DNA of 64,000 bases from Lineus longissimus (Eukaryota > Nemertea > Pilidiophora > Heteronemertea > Lineidae), in the NCBI RefSeq assembly GCF_910592395.1, contig NC_088316.1, forward strand, positions 3,722,001-3,786,000. The letters run 5' to 3'. Below are positions 1 through 58,900 of the stretch, piece by piece. The notes beneath the pieces are model-generated. The model did not search any database. It saw only the letters and a list, made by a program, of their open reading frames with translations, and had not been told where the DNA came from. The first letter of the stretch is position 1. The number at the start of each line of letters is the position of its first letter. A program made the position numbers and the translations under genes.

Positions 1-385
1 TTTAGGCCACACCAAGTTTAAAGTTGTTTGGAGAGTGGGCCAATTTTCTATGAGTATTGAATTGGTGTGGCCTTTGGGGTGACATTTTTGGTTGTTTTCA
101 ATATGGTTGCAAAGATCTTCTCATATTGCATTTAGCTGGTGCACCTGGATTGTGCTTCAACTGGTGCCAAGGATGTGACGTAATGTCTTGGGAACGAGAT
201 TATTTGTGCCTCGGCCCCTGGTACTTGGTTTATCAAGTGTAGATTACTAATTACTTGTGTCAATCACATTGAAATGTTGGAGTAAATCCGATGGAAGGTC
301 GTGAGATGGCAGTGGCTGTCAGTTTTCTGTGGGTGTCGAAGGTTTGTTAGACCATGTTTCGGGCACCTCATTGTGTCTATAACGA
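1..385. other. Intergenic, no recognisable feature
   Basis: Only short chance frames; no repeat or coding signal seen. Confidence 0.5.
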
Positions 386-800
386 ATTCCATCATAAAAT
401 CTATGATGTTGTTTCAACAATAGAATCTATGACGGGCCATCATAGAATCTGTGACAGGCCATTAGAGAATCTATGACAGGCCATTATAGAATCTATGACA
501 GGCCATCATAGAATCTATGCTGGGCCATCATAGAATCTATGACAGGCCATTATAGAATCTCTGACAGGCCATCATAGAATATGATGACGGGCCATCATTG
601 AATCTATGCTGGACCATCATAGAATCTATAACAGGCCATTGATGGGCCATCATAGAATCTATGACAGGCCACCATAGAATCTATGACAGGCCACCATAGA
701 ATCTATGACAGGCCATTGATGGGCCATCCTAGAATCTATGACGGGTCATCATGGAATCTATGACGGGCCATTATAGAATCTCTGATGATTGATGTCCGAC
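386..800. repeat. Minisatellite, about 22-24 bp unit
   Basis: About 16 imperfect copies built on ATAGAATCTATGACAGGCCA. Copies vary at the GACAGG/GACGGG/GCTGGG positions, and some lose a few bases. Confidence 0.9.
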
Positions 801-2186
801 ATAGATTCTATGTTGGAAACTTTTGCCTGTGTAATCGATCTGATGTACTTTGTAACAGGATTTCTTTGTTAACATTGCATTTTCAATTCAATATTAAAAT
901 TTGATTAGGCGAAAAATAAAGATTCGCATTGCAATTCCCTCTGTGAGGGTTAAGTTACATAAATATTCTCTCTTTTGTTTAAAAGTATGGTAAGTGGTCA
1001 AATTAGGTTCTGTCTCACAAATAACACTGCCATATAGTTTGTCGTAAATTTTTGCTAGAAGTGAAATTTAGAGTTGTTCAGATGGAACAGTTCCTCTTTA
1101 ATGCGGGAGACCTTGTTCAGCGCAATGCTGGGAGGTCTTCTATTTTAAGTCCTATACTCTCTTCATTTAGTCTTCACCCTGGCGAATCCTTTCCTAACCG
1201 TGCCGAGAACCAAGCAGGCCTTCGAACTTGCCGAACTGGCCTGTCCTGGCGAAAGAAACGAGTCTTTCGGTAATGTTAAAAAAACCATATTGTTGGAGTC
1301 TTTTCAAAGAAATGGTGTTGTGTTCATCAGGTAATACGGTTGGTGAAGTGTGATTTGCATCACATTATATAGAGAGAACAATGCGTTGAATATTCGTCCT
1401 CTTGATAGCAAACCCCAGGGGAGGGGAGGGGGTCACTCCCACAGAAGGGGTGCTTGCTATGCACATCACCTGCAGCAAGGGCTGGTAAAAATCAAACTTC
1501 AAAGAGATTTTATCAACAACTTGTGCTCAGGAGCCAAGAACATAAAGTAAAAGACTAAATGAATGGAAGAATAGCTTTATCAATGATAATTTTGGTTTCA
1601 CGTGTTGGAACGGTTACAATTTTCATTTTGATCTGAGGATTATTTTTAGGAATTTCTTCTAGATTGTCCGAAAAGTGGGATCGGAAGTTTTGTACATATT
1701 GATTATGTATCTCAAAATGAGTCAAATATATTTAAATATTATATGATTTGGTGTCCGTATTTGATTTCATTTTGTACTGCATTGTGACACACCTGGGTTG
1801 CACTGTAGCAATGGTTGGCATGTAGAAGACATAGCACCACGTTTTGCCGGCAGAGGTCTTTACTTTTCATCTCGACATGGATGGCGTGATCACATCAGTA
1901 ATATCTGAGCAAGACTTCAGACCCTGTCCAATTGTCGAAGAAGGTCTACGTTTCAATACTATTACGGCCATGTGGATCTTTGAGGAATTTTAGGCCCGTG
2001 TTTACTGACCTTTGGTAAAATTTGGTCGATATTCAAGAGGAAAAGTTGATATCCAAATCTTCAAAGTAGATTATGGTAGATGAGCATAGCCTTGACCCTC
2101 AGGTTTTGGACTCCACTCTGCTGCCTTTGACAACGTGGGCTACAATACCTCAAAAAGTTTAGAATGGAGCTTCCTCCTAGGATGTC
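801..2186. other. Intergenic, one dispersed repeat copy
   Basis: Mostly unique AT-rich DNA. It contains one copy of the CTTGCCGA family near 1200-1270, listed separately. No gene is supported. Confidence 0.5.
1200..1272 (+). repeat. CTTGCCGA dispersed repeat, copy 1
   Basis: Contains GCCGAGAACCAAGCAGGCC and CTTGCCGAACTGGCCTGTCC. The same two blocks, in the same order, occur at 50930-50995 and, inverted, at 20232-20290. Confidence 0.7.
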
Positions 2187-3335
2187 CTATATGGCCAATT
2201 CACCTCCCGCTGAATCACACCCAACCTCTCCTGATGTCCCCAGTCCGGAGTTGGCCAATTCACCTCCCGTTGAATCACACCCAACCTCTCCTGACGTCTC
2301 CAGTCCGAAGTTGGCCAATTCACCTCCCGTTGAATCACATCCAACCTCTCCTGACGTCTCCAGTCCGAAGTTGGCTTGTTCACTTCCATTGAATCACACC
2401 CAACCTCTCCTCATGTCCTTTCCCCGTTCTGAAGTTGGCCCATTCACCCCTTACTGAATAACACCCAGCCTCTCCTGACGTCTTCGTTCCGAAGTTGGCC
2501 CATTCACTTCCCATTGAATCACACCTAATCTCTCCTGACGTCCTGTCTCCATTCCGGAGTTGACCCATTCTCCTCCCATTGAATCACACCCAACCTCTCC
2601 TGACGTCCTGTCCCCATTCCTAAGTTGGCCCATTCACCTCCCATTGAATCACACCAAACCTATCCTGACGTCCTGTCCCCTTTCCGGAGTTGGCCCATTC
2701 GTCTCCGATTGAATCACACCCAACCTCTCCTGACGTCCCCATTCCAGAGTTGGCGCCCATTCACCTCCCATTGAATCACACCTAATCTCTCCTGACGTCC
2801 TTTCCCCATTCTGGAGTTGGCCCTTTCACCTCCCATTGAATAACACCCAGCCTCTCCTCACGTCCTCGTTCCGAAGTTGGCCCATTCACCTCCCATTGAA
2901 TAACACCCAGCCTCTCCTGACGTCCCAATTCCGGAGTTCGCTCATTCACCTCCTATTGAATAACACCCGACCTCTCCTGACGTCCCCATTCCGGAGTTGG
3001 CGCCCATTCACCTCCCATTGAATCACACCCAACCTCTCCTGACGTCCCCATTCCGGAGTTGGCCCATTCACCTCCCATCGAATCACACCCAACCTTTCCT
3101 GATGTCCTTTCCCCGCTCCGGAGTCGGCCCATTCACCTCCCATTGAATCACACCCAGTCTCTTCTGATGTCCTTTCCCCATTCTGGAGTTGGCCCTTTCA
3201 CCTCCCATTTAAAAACGCCCAGCCTCTCCTGACGTCCTCGTTCCGAAGTTGACCTATTCACCTCCCATTGAATCACACCCAACCTCTCCCGACGTCCCCA
3301 ATCAGGAGTCGGTCCATACTCCCATTGAATCCCAT
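2187..3335. repeat. Minisatellite, about 60-66 bp unit
   Basis: About 18 copies of a unit containing TTCACCTCCCATTGAATCAC and CCAACCTCTCCTGACGTC. It is open in several frames on both strands for short runs because the unit is poor in stops; those frames are not genes. Confidence 0.93.
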
Positions 3336-5600
3336 GCTGACCAAGCAAACCCTTCATTTTTTAATTGATTATAAATATGATTAAGGATGAGCACTTCGAA
3401 TTGGCATCCCCCAGCGATCCATTAACATTCACTTTGTTTCAAAGGTGTGACTCACTAAAATTTTTCAAAGTATAATCATGATAATTACAATAAATAACAT
3501 TTGAGGAGTGCACCAAATTGAGTAATAACATAAAGAAATAAGCGTCAAGGCATCACTATCATATTTATTCATTTATGATACGCCAAAACAGTCTTAACGA
3601 GCAGCTTTGCTCGCTCGGCTTTTCTGTGCAATTTGATGGACTAGCATCCTGACCAGGAGGAGTGATACTCGTAGTTGCTTGATGCTACAGAAACCGGGAT
3701 GAGCTTTGGCTCTGATCATGATGAGCCGTTCGGCGGAACCAACAAAGGTTTTTTTCAGCCTCTGAGTGTATGGCGGGACGGCGGCCCAATCAGTTTCACT
3801 GTGGCTACTAAAACAATACTCCAGCCGAATGCAATGCCAGCACAAAATCCTTTTCGCCGAAGTAGTCATGGGCTACCGTTTTAGTTCGACACAAAAAAAC
3901 CAAAAAATTAACATTCGGTCGATGAGGCCACTGAGTCTGAACGAACAATTTTTGGCTGGCTTTGCTACGATTGCTCGTGAGGCTCTCTATTTTTCGGATA
4001 ACTATTCACAGTAGATCCCTGAACGACGGACCCAAATGTGGAAATCTACATTACCCTCAAGTGAGCGCTACTAGTATACATGTATGGTTATTTTCTATAT
4101 AGATAAAAATTCTCCGATCGTTCGTGGCAATGCAAATGCTGGTGTAAATGTAATTTATATCCGGTTGCCACTTCTGATTTTCAGGTTTGGATCATTTCGT
4201 GCTGTCCCGAAGGTTTATTAATGGATACGAACGCAAATTGTGAGTTATGACAAGCACTTTGTAATTGGGGGTCATAAATATGATTCCACGGGATTCTAAT
4301 GCCAAGATTAAAAACCAACAAATTTTGTCACAAATTGCACTTGAAATTCATTTAGTCTATAGTATAGTCCTTTCATAAATGTTTTGTCCGAATCCTTGGA
4401 GGCTCTCGCTGGCGAAGCGCGAACTTCCGGGCAGCCAGAATTTCTTAGACTCGTCCCCTCGGCAGCCCGCGTCATCCTAATTTGGTCTCCTTGTGAGAAC
4501 GAGGCCGGTCCACTGCGTCCGGAGTGTAGAATTTCCTAGATACATGTACTTTGCACACAACCAGGTTTTCTTATATCAGTATCATGGTAAAGAAATAATT
4601 CTTTTGTATGTATCTATGTACATTGACGCTGTGTATCAATTTTGACATTTTCCGCACTGTACGGTTTATGAACTCGACCAAGTTGGTTGAAAAGCTCAGG
4701 TTATTAGTTTTTGTATCCATCTACGCATGTGCAAATTATGAGAATTATGAGAAATATTCAGAAAAAAGGCCTTTACAGGGGAACCTCAAAATGACGATTT
4801 GGCTACACTGAAGACCTTTTTTTTTTTAGAATGCTGAAGCAAATCCTGTTTGGTTTTGAGGCAAAGAGCAATAAAAACCAAACTTCAAAGAAATCTGACC
4901 AGAACTTCGCCCTCCTGCAAAGCCTCAAACGATGTGGACATCTATTTACGGACGGACTATATGACATGTCGCATTTGAAAGCAATCTCAAGAGAACTATA
5001 CTGTGTTCAGTTTTGGTCATTTTCTTCCTCGGATAACCGCGCCGGATACATTTAGCTTGGCTTAACAGTATCAACATATCGCAATTTATTTGTTCTCCAC
5101 CTCACTGGCCGGAAACCACCCAGACGACAAAGCTCTGGGGGCACCGTGACGGCGGACTAACCGCTGATTTCTTCACCGAAAACGGACTGACATATTAGCG
5201 TGCATCTAAAGAATTCCGAACGCGGAAGAGGAATATGGATGCTGAGTGAGACATGCCTACACGCAGAAGCAGAGGAAAGGTTACCGTTCGCATTCCGCGC
5301 TTTCGCAATAAGTTTTTTGGATCCGTATTTTCTTTAGACAATCTCCTGTAGATCTTGTTATAACCAACACATTCAATTGCTCTACATATTGTAGAGCAAT
5401 TGGCAATCGTTCGAGAAATGACCTACTAGGGTACAAGTGAAGAAGCCTGTACGCCTTTCCATGCCCCTCCCCCCAAGTATGTCCTTCACGGAACATTTGC
5501 AGATTAGAAAGGCTTTCGATCATTGGACAATACTACAAGTGCATTTTCTCACCAACTTATTGTGAGTGGTTCTTTTGGAATGGCTTTCGGTGAAGCTGGA
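3336..5600. other. Intergenic, no firm feature
   Basis: Two GC-richer islets (about 3590-3880 and 4390-4530) stand out from AT-rich surroundings. They may be remnants of old transposons or exons. A 91-codon minus-strand frame at 3594-3869 has no recognised family. Confidence 0.4.
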
Positions 5601-5665
5601 TAACTGCCTCCGATTGGATAATCCTCCATGACGTCGTTCGAATAGCCTATTTATTGGCTCATTTC
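5600..5665 (+). promoter_or_regulatory. Possible promoter-proximal elements of the TRP-like gene
   Basis: Within 170 bases of the ATG are two inverted CCAAT boxes (ATTGG near 5605 and 5654), a CRE-like TGACGTCG near 5630 and an AT-rich TATTTATT near 5649. These short motifs are weak evidence singly; their clustering just upstream of an intronless gene is suggestive. Confidence 0.25.
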
Positions 5666-5761
5666 TAACCAATCCCAGTGAAGCAGAATTGCATTTCTTC
5701 TGACTGGACTATATCAACCGGACATCTTCTTTCTGCTTTGGAAAATCAATATTTGTTGAGA

Positions 5762-7513
5762 ATGGGCGAAAATGACGGAAGAATTTTAGATGACGTTCCG
5801 GATCCGGAACATGACGACGCTATCCATGATTGGCAGCTGTCACTTCTCCACGCTATAAAGAGGCGAGATATAGCATTTCTGAAAACTTTAATTGAGAATT
5901 TCCCAGGCGATTCAAACGTCTCTGAACTACTGAATAAACCAATCATTACTAAATGTAATAAAGCTGCGGAACATGAAATTTGCGTTTGCGGAAGTGGTGA
6001 AAGACGGGCAGATTGCTGCTTCCGGTTTTCTCTACCAATAATTCTTGCGGCTTTGCATGCGGAGGCAGACTTCGTGGAATACCTTTATATGAAAGGGGCT
6101 GACATTTACGCGAAGGAGATTCACGGTGAAGGTGCCCTTCACGCAATTTGCTGGGCTGCGGCTTATAAGCCATCGAGGGAGAGTAAGCTTTGCGAGGTAT
6201 TTTCACGTCTCTTGGAATTCGCCGGGGAAAATAAAAAAGAATTTCTTTTCGCGGAGGACAAGAGGGGACTCCGGCCATTGGAGCTATCGGCAGAACTCGG
6301 AGCATTCAAACTCTTAAAGAAAATCATCGAAACTGAAGGCGTCTATAAATTCGTTAAAGGTGAGTCCCCTATTGGTCAAAGAGTGTTTTATGAACTTTCC
6401 GAATATGACCCTTCGGGATCAGACTCCAGGTGCCAAATCATGCCCCTTCAATTCTTACGCCGGATGGTCTTCAACGATTTGACGAAAGAGCATTCTCTGG
6501 ATATTTTCGAGGGCCAGCCATTCAAGGAATGGGTGCGGCATTCATTTCGGAGCTATTCATGGCTAATTTGTGTGCATTTTGTCCTCACTGTCATCGCCAT
6601 CGTAACCTTTACAATGTGTGACGAAGTTGGCCACCATACTACTTGTTCCCGTATCAGAAACACCACATCCTCGTACCTCACCTCTGGCACCAAATGGAGG
6701 TTGTTCTATTCTTCAATTGCAATCGAGTTTGTAATAACAGTGTTCATGATTGCTTTCAGGCTACGGGGGTTACGCATAGGCCACATGCAACACGGACAAA
6801 AACGTCTGCTGCGGCCAAGAACTTTAGGTGGAACGAAGACAAGAATAGCTTCGGATGAGATGTTCTTCGTTTTGTTTTTCACAAGATTATCATTTTCTGC
6901 AATTTACGCATTACTAACGTACTTTTTAGTCGATTGGAAGCACGGTGATGTTGGTCAAGTGATGCTCGTATTCAGACTTGTCATTCAGATATTGCTGTGG
7001 TGGGGCCTGCTCTATTATATTCAACTTCTTCCCGGCATTGGACACCTTGTCATCGGAGCATTCAGGTGTCTCGCCGTCTTTGTGTACTTCATCATAGTAT
7101 TCACGCTATTCTTCACAGCAATGGCAGAAGGTGTTCAAACCGTTGCCTCTTACTATTGCATGGACGAACTGGGATCCATGAACAGTGGCTACTCCACATT
7201 CTTGATCATGCTAAACATGGTCGACACGCATGATCTGACACAGCGCCACCAAGCGCCGCCCTTTCCATTCATTTTCATGCACGTTCAAATCGTTTTCGTG
7301 TTGGTTATTCTTTTGTTGAATTTCCTGATCGCCCTTCTTGCGGAAGAGGTGGGGAAGATTGAAAACCACAAAAACGTAATCCAGGCCATTACCAAACTTA
7401 ACGTGTCACTCCACTTCATGGTCATCTGCGAAGGCGTACGTAGTTTCGTCCCAGCCAGGTTGAAGCGAAACCGCAGACATTACGTGATTGAATGTGACGA
7501 GTGCACAGTTTAG
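5762..7513 (+). CDS. Ankyrin-repeat six-TM TRP-like cation channel (intronless)
   Basis: Encodes 583 residues from the first in-frame ATG (5762); the frame is open from 5669 but has no ATG upstream and meets a stop at 5666-5668, so either this ATG is used or a 5' exon is spliced in near 5680. The N-terminal half has degenerate ankyrin-like helices (about residues 27-45, 92-118, 122-135, 168-192). Six hydrophobic segments follow at about 265-286, 315-335, 367-390, 401-425, 436-460 and 506-530. The stretch between S5 and S6 has GYSTFLIMLNMVD as a pore-helix candidate. S6 (LLLNFLIALLAEEVGKI) closely resembles the TRPV/TRP S6 and its cytosolic extension. This layout is that of a TRPV-like channel at the plasma membrane. 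The selectivity motif is not a standard TRPV one, so ion preference is unknown. Lack of introns suggests a retrocopy or a lineage-expanded intronless family. Confidence 0.8.
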   Translation: MGENDGRILDDVPDPEHDDAIHDWQLSLLHAIKRRDIAFLKTLIENFPGDSNVSELLNKPIITKCNKAAEHEICVCGSGERRADCCFRFSLPIILAALHAEADFVEYLYMKGADIYAKEIHGEGALHAICWAAAYKPSRESKLCEVFSRLLEFAGENKKEFLFAEDKRGLRPLELSAELGAFKLLKKIIETEGVYKFVKGESPIGQRVFYELSEYDPSGSDSRCQIMPLQFLRRMVFNDLTKEHSLDIFEGQPFKEWVRHSFRSYSWLICVHFVLTVIAIVTFTMCDEVGHHTTCSRIRNTTSSYLTSGTKWRLFYSSIAIEFVITVFMIAFRLRGLRIGHMQHGQKRLLRPRTLGGTKTRIASDEMFFVLFFTRLSFSAIYALLTYFLVDWKHGDVGQVMLVFRLVIQILLWWGLLYYIQLLPGIGHLVIGAFRCLAVFVYFIIVFTLFFTAMAEGVQTVASYYCMDELGSMNSGYSTFLIMLNMVDTHDLTQRHQAPPFPFIFMHVQIVFVLVILLLNFLIALLAEEVGKIENHKNVIQAITKLNVSLHFMVICEGVRSFVPARLKRNRRHYVIECDECTV

Positions 7514-7944
7514 AATGGCTCGGAAATATACATCTTAACCTCTCTGTACATGTATCAACGTGTGAAAATTATCCCGTCAAATTATCTACCATATACATGT
7601 ACCCCTCTTCAAAGTTAATTCGTGGCACGTCACAAGCTTCCAAGTAATAATGAAAGCGCTTTTCACTATCCTTCTGTCTCAAAGCGCTTTAATTACACAC
7701 ATTTACCAAGCCTATCGAGAAACCTTTCTGGAAAACCATGGGTAGTCACACAATCTAGCGCACGAAAGGACATTTCAGGCCAGTTGAGAGTGACAAAGTG
7801 GCACCGGGCGGGTATCGAAACCGGGACCTCCTGAGACAGTTTTAATATGTCAGGGATTCAACTTGTCTTCGGCCCGTTACGGCCCATATGGAATTAGTTT
7901 TGAGAGTTTATATTCGACTATTGAAAGCGGTGGATTCCTTCGCG

Positions 7945-8092
7945 GGAGGGATTCATACTGGAGATAAACCGTTCAGCGTGGCCTCTTGTGATTGTGGCCA
8001 GCTGAGGGATTCATATTGAAGATAAACCATCCAGTGTGGCCTCTTTTTATTGTGGTCATTTGAGGAAGGGGTTCACACTGGAGATGAACCTA
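7945..8092 (+). repeat. 60-bp tandem repeat with zinc-finger-linker look
   Basis: Two and a half copies of a unit with ATTCATACTGGAGATAAACC and GTGGCCTCTT. The first part reads as IHTGDKPF, like the linker of C2H2 fingers. The spacing is 60 and not 84 bases and the Cys/His pattern is broken, so it is at best a decayed fragment. Confidence 0.5.
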
Positions 8093-8259
8093 CTTCCCTC
8101 TAACCGGGCTGCCCCATCAAGGAATTTCTAGCGGCACTCCATGTGCGTATCTATTTAGTGCCCCCATGATCAAAAGCTGATCATTAATAATCTCCTTACA
8201 CAAAAGTTCATGATACAATGTATCTCTGTGGACAAGCGTATAGTGCTACATATACAGAC

Positions 8260-8383
8260 AATGGGTGATATGAATAAAGACTAGCAAATGCTTTTACTCC
8301 GGTTTTGTACAGGAAGGCCTAGTGTAAATGTACATGGAGATTTAGATAAAAGCATTTGCTAGTCTTTATTCATATCACCCATT
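8260..8383. repeat. Perfect 37-bp inverted repeat with 50-bp loop
   Basis: Arms at 8260-8296 and 8347-8383 are exact reverse complements. Each arm carries AATAAA on its own outgoing strand. It lies between the 3' ends of two convergent genes. Confidence 0.95.
8273..8278 (+). terminator. Candidate poly(A) signal of the TRP-like gene
   Basis: AATAAA lies 760 bases past the stop and inside the left arm of a perfect inverted repeat. It is a candidate only, chosen as the first canonical hexamer seen on this strand. Confidence 0.3.
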
Positions 8384-8654
8384 AAGAACAGTCCATCGTC
8401 ACATTCTGTGTTAATCATTGATAGCAGTTGAGACAGATATTGTCCCATCCGGCCTTCCACAAGTGTTCAATCTCATAAAGAGAACAAGGAAAATATGATG
8501 TGCTTCACGACCAGGAAATCAGAGATAGATATTTCCCTATCTGGCCATTCCACTGGTGTCAAATTTTGTATCCATCCCAATCTATTGCCAAGGACAATGA
8601 TGGGGACAAAGTCACAACCAGAATGTAGCGGAAAGTACCCTATTCAACTCTCAT

Positions 8655-8840
8655 CCCGCAGCTTGTCCCTTTTCTCAAGGAGTTGAGGGGGCTATGCTGG
8701 GGCCAGGTCACAACAAGAAGAAAGGGATAAGGACATAGCATTTCGTAGCTTGTGCCCCCCCCCTCAAGGGGGGAGGACTGAGGACAATGCTTGGGTCTAG
8801 GTGTCTAATCCTTGAGGAGAGGGGGATACAAGCTGCAAAT
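8655..8840. repeat. Imperfect inverted repeat
   Basis: CGCAGCTTGTCCCTTTTCTC and CAAGGAG near 8658-8685 pair with a mirrored stretch ending ATACAAGCTGC near 8806-8838. A related middle copy with CTTGTGCCCCC lies at about 8748. Probably a decayed MITE. Confidence 0.45.
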
Positions 8841-8921
8841 TCTTCCGCTTCACACCACACCCTCTGGTCGGCTGTGCTCCACTTCGCAAAACAAACAACA
8901 CGAGTTTAATATAATCATGAT

Positions 8922-8927
8922 TTTATT
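8922..8927 (-). terminator. Candidate poly(A) signal of the FRMPD4-like gene
   Basis: AATAAA on the minus strand, about 3 kb past the stop. The stretch between is largely unique sequence without other genes, compatible with a long 3' UTR, but nothing proves use. Confidence 0.25.
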
Positions 8928-9313
8928 TTCTTCTTTTGATTAGTCATTAAATAGCCTTGATCAGTTTAGTCAAGGCTTGTAAATATAAAGAGGGAGAAAA
9001 GGGGGTACCTGTCCTGACATCCGGTTATAAACAATGCCATATCCAGACTTTTTTGGATAGCATTTTGGTGATCTGGATAAGATATTCAAGGGAAAAACCG
9101 GAATTCTGTTCGTCATACTTTGGAAATATCTTTTCCCAATCGCACTTTTATCCGATTCCTCGTCAATTTCTTCTTTATCCCGAATCCCGATTGTCATTTT
9201 TGAGCAATCCCGGTGTCCCCAAAAAGACCATTCCCCCTACAAACTGTACAACAATAACTTTCCTTGTTCATCATACAGAGAATGATTTGCACAGAAACAG
9301 TAGAGATAGCAGG

Positions 9314-9475
9314 CTTGCCCTTAAAGGGAGACCGATTAATGACAGACACTAGTAGACAGCAATCTTGCCCTTAAAGGGAGACCCATTAATGACAGACACT
9401 AGTAGACAGCAATCTTGCCCTTAAAGGGAGACCCATTAATGACAGACACCATTAGTGGTCAGGCTTGCCCTTAAA
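9314..9475. repeat. 50-bp tandem repeat, about 3 copies
   Basis: CTTGCCCTTAAAGGGAGAC starts at 9314, 9364 and 9414, with a partial fourth at 9464. The TTAAAGGGAG core resembles the end of the TTAA-flanked MITE found at 34.5 and 51.2 kb. Confidence 0.85.
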
Positions 9476-11379
9476 AACGTTGAAGAGGCTGAGTTTTAAG
9501 TGTAATTCGCCAATATGAGATCCTTGCCTGCCTGTCAATTCACCTTCCTCCAATTCAAAAGTGTTAAAGAGTTTGACATGATAAAACAAACATACATCAA
9601 ATATCTTATATACAAGCATCAAAAACAGTTTCTTTTGATTATAGCTATTACATGTACATTTAATATATTATTATCCTGTATAAGTCGTGCATAACCACAG
9701 AGTTGGATCAGGCATCTGAAGAGTGATATAGCCATATAAAAAGGAGGCCCCTCCAGCTTAAGTCAGAAAAGGAAATAGCCGTCCTAGTCCAACACTAGGC
9801 AGATTGCTCCATCCCTCAAGTCATTTCTTTAGATTTATGCAACAGTCAATGGAAACTGTGTCCTGCCCCTCCTCAAGAATGTAGCTGTGTTTCACCTTTG
9901 CATATGAATATTAGGTGAAGAAGATTAACACAAGATTCGACATACATACTGTTTTGCAAACATTCAATGTATAATTCACTTTCTGAAGCCAAACATTTCT
10001 TCAAGATTCACTTTTAGCAGTTACGTTAAATAAAGACCAGAGCTTAGATTAGGAATATTTGGCAAGATCCACCATCAGACCAGCTTGAGGAGGGGGGCAA
10101 GGTTCAAATTGACCAGTGCATGAACAAGCCAGCAGGATATGCTTACAATTTTAACCCAAACTTGCTCTTCTCAATTTTGAGCAGAGCAAAGACTAACAAG
10201 AGGCTCAAGGGCCTGGTGCCCAGCTGAAATACATGGGTACAGTGTACAAAACTTGGAAAGTACCTGGAAGGTCTCATTCAACCTCAATTTTGTTTTATAT
10301 TCCCCCCCCCCCACATCTCCTAACCGATTGGGGTTATTACTGGCCATCTACAAACAGCTGGAGACTTGACTAAAAGAAGAGTTGCAACCATAATTAAACA
10401 TCACAGCTTTCTGCTGAACACAAGAATAAAATTTGGGAAAAAAAGGATATCACACGTTGCATTCACTCCATAAGGGAAACGTTTCCTCCAATATTCCTCC
10501 ATTCAAGTCCACAATTTCCATCTTATACTCTTCCGTGCCAAATCATCTATTTCTGTGAAATCATTAAGTCAAAGTTAGTTTGATCAGATCAAAATAACAG
10601 ATGTACAATTATGGCATAAATACTTCATTTGGTTATCATCAGATGACTAGCATATATTCCTGAACTTTGGGAGTACAATGTCATTTAGATTATTTAAAAG
10701 AAGTTATCCATTTGTACTTAGAAACCTTATAAACCTGAAAGGACAATGCTATTTTGAGAAAACACATTAATCATTGACAGTTTCTGCTGGTACCAGGTAC
10801 CATTAGTGTCTGATCAGCACTTTCTGAGGTACCATTAGATAATGACACATTAATTTTCTGCAGTTTTCTCTCAATAGCCTAGTCTTTTATAAAGCGGTCA
10901 AACTCATTTACTATTTCTCAGACACACTTGTATTTTGGTATGTTACTTCCAGCTACTGCCTCATGGTTACAGGCCGTATTCAGTGTGGTAAAACTAGCAT
11001 AGGAGACTGTAATTTGTTAAGAAATAATATTTGAAATAAATTTAGCATATTCATACACACAACAATAGCATCATTATCACAGAGCGTACATGATTTTGTC
11101 AAATAAATAGCCCAACTGAGATCATGAAAGTGGTCTTCCCCGCTTTAAAATCACATTCAAAATCCACTTTTGTGGCCTGTTATGTGATCAAAAAGAGACA
11201 AGGCCTCTCTGCATATAGGCATTTCTTGTTGTGTTTTTCAATTTGATACTCGATTTCCATAGGCAGTGGAAATAAGCCAAGAGTTCAACTGAATAATTAT
11301 GAATATGTTATTTTAATGAACACCTCCAATGCCTGTGGTCAAAGTGCAAATTGTGGCACAAATATGGATGTGGATATAA
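9476..11379. other. Possible 3' UTR of the FRMPD4-like gene or intergenic DNA
   Basis: AT-rich, unique-looking, without repeats apart from a short C run near 10302-10312. No open frame of note on either strand. Confidence 0.4.
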
Positions 11380-11670
11380 TTATATATCCCTTGAAATACC
11401 TACATCTTTTTTTTTGTATGATGACACCCACAATCAGTACAGTGAGGGGATGTTCTCAGGGGATGGATGTGGATATACATGTATCCCTTGAAATATCTGC
11501 AGCTACACTTCGGTTTTTTTGTATGATGACACCCACAATCAGTACAGTGAGGGAATGTTCTCAGGGGATGGATGTGGATATACATGTATCCCTTGAAATA
11601 TCTGCAGCTACACTTCAGTTTTTTTGTATGACGATGCCCACAATCAGTCCAGAGAGGGAAAGTTCTCAGG
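11380..11670. repeat. 103-bp tandem repeat, three copies
   Basis: Units begin near 11419, 11522 and 11626 with ATGATGACACCCACAATCAG and include TGGATGTGGATATACATGTA. It lies 320-600 bases past the FRMPD4-like stop, so it may be in the 3' UTR. Confidence 0.9.
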
Positions 11671-11993
11671 GGAAGACCACTTTAACTTGAGTTCCCGAGT
11701 TTCTCTTAAAATCAAACCTACAACTTTTTTATACCTGAACATCGAAAGTGATGCCGTCCTAAAAATCTCTTCACCACTCCCCCTACCCTTGGAATGGGAG
11801 TGTTCCCATTACACCTCTCTCCCTACCCGTGAATGGGAGTGTTCATATTCTTTAACCATACAATGTATGTTAACACTTTGGTGTTCTGAAACGAATACCG
11901 AAAAGATACATGACATGATGGAAAATTAAGGGATTTTGGAAAACGGAGAACGTCTCTGAATATCACAAGCTGAAACGTCTTTATGACGACAAA

Positions 11994-58900
<46,907 letters not shown>

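Noticed and set aside
2135-3357. Pro-rich short proteins on both strands
   Set aside because: They are translations of the 60-66 bp minisatellite and break at every indel.
5678-5761. Start of the TRP-like gene at 5678
   Set aside because: Position 5678 is GTG. In an animal gene this is not a likely initiator; the first ATG in frame is 5762. An upstream spliced exon remains possible.
7945-8092. C2H2 zinc-finger gene
   Set aside because: The HTGDKPF look is present, but the period is 60 not 84 bases and the Cys/His pairs are missing.
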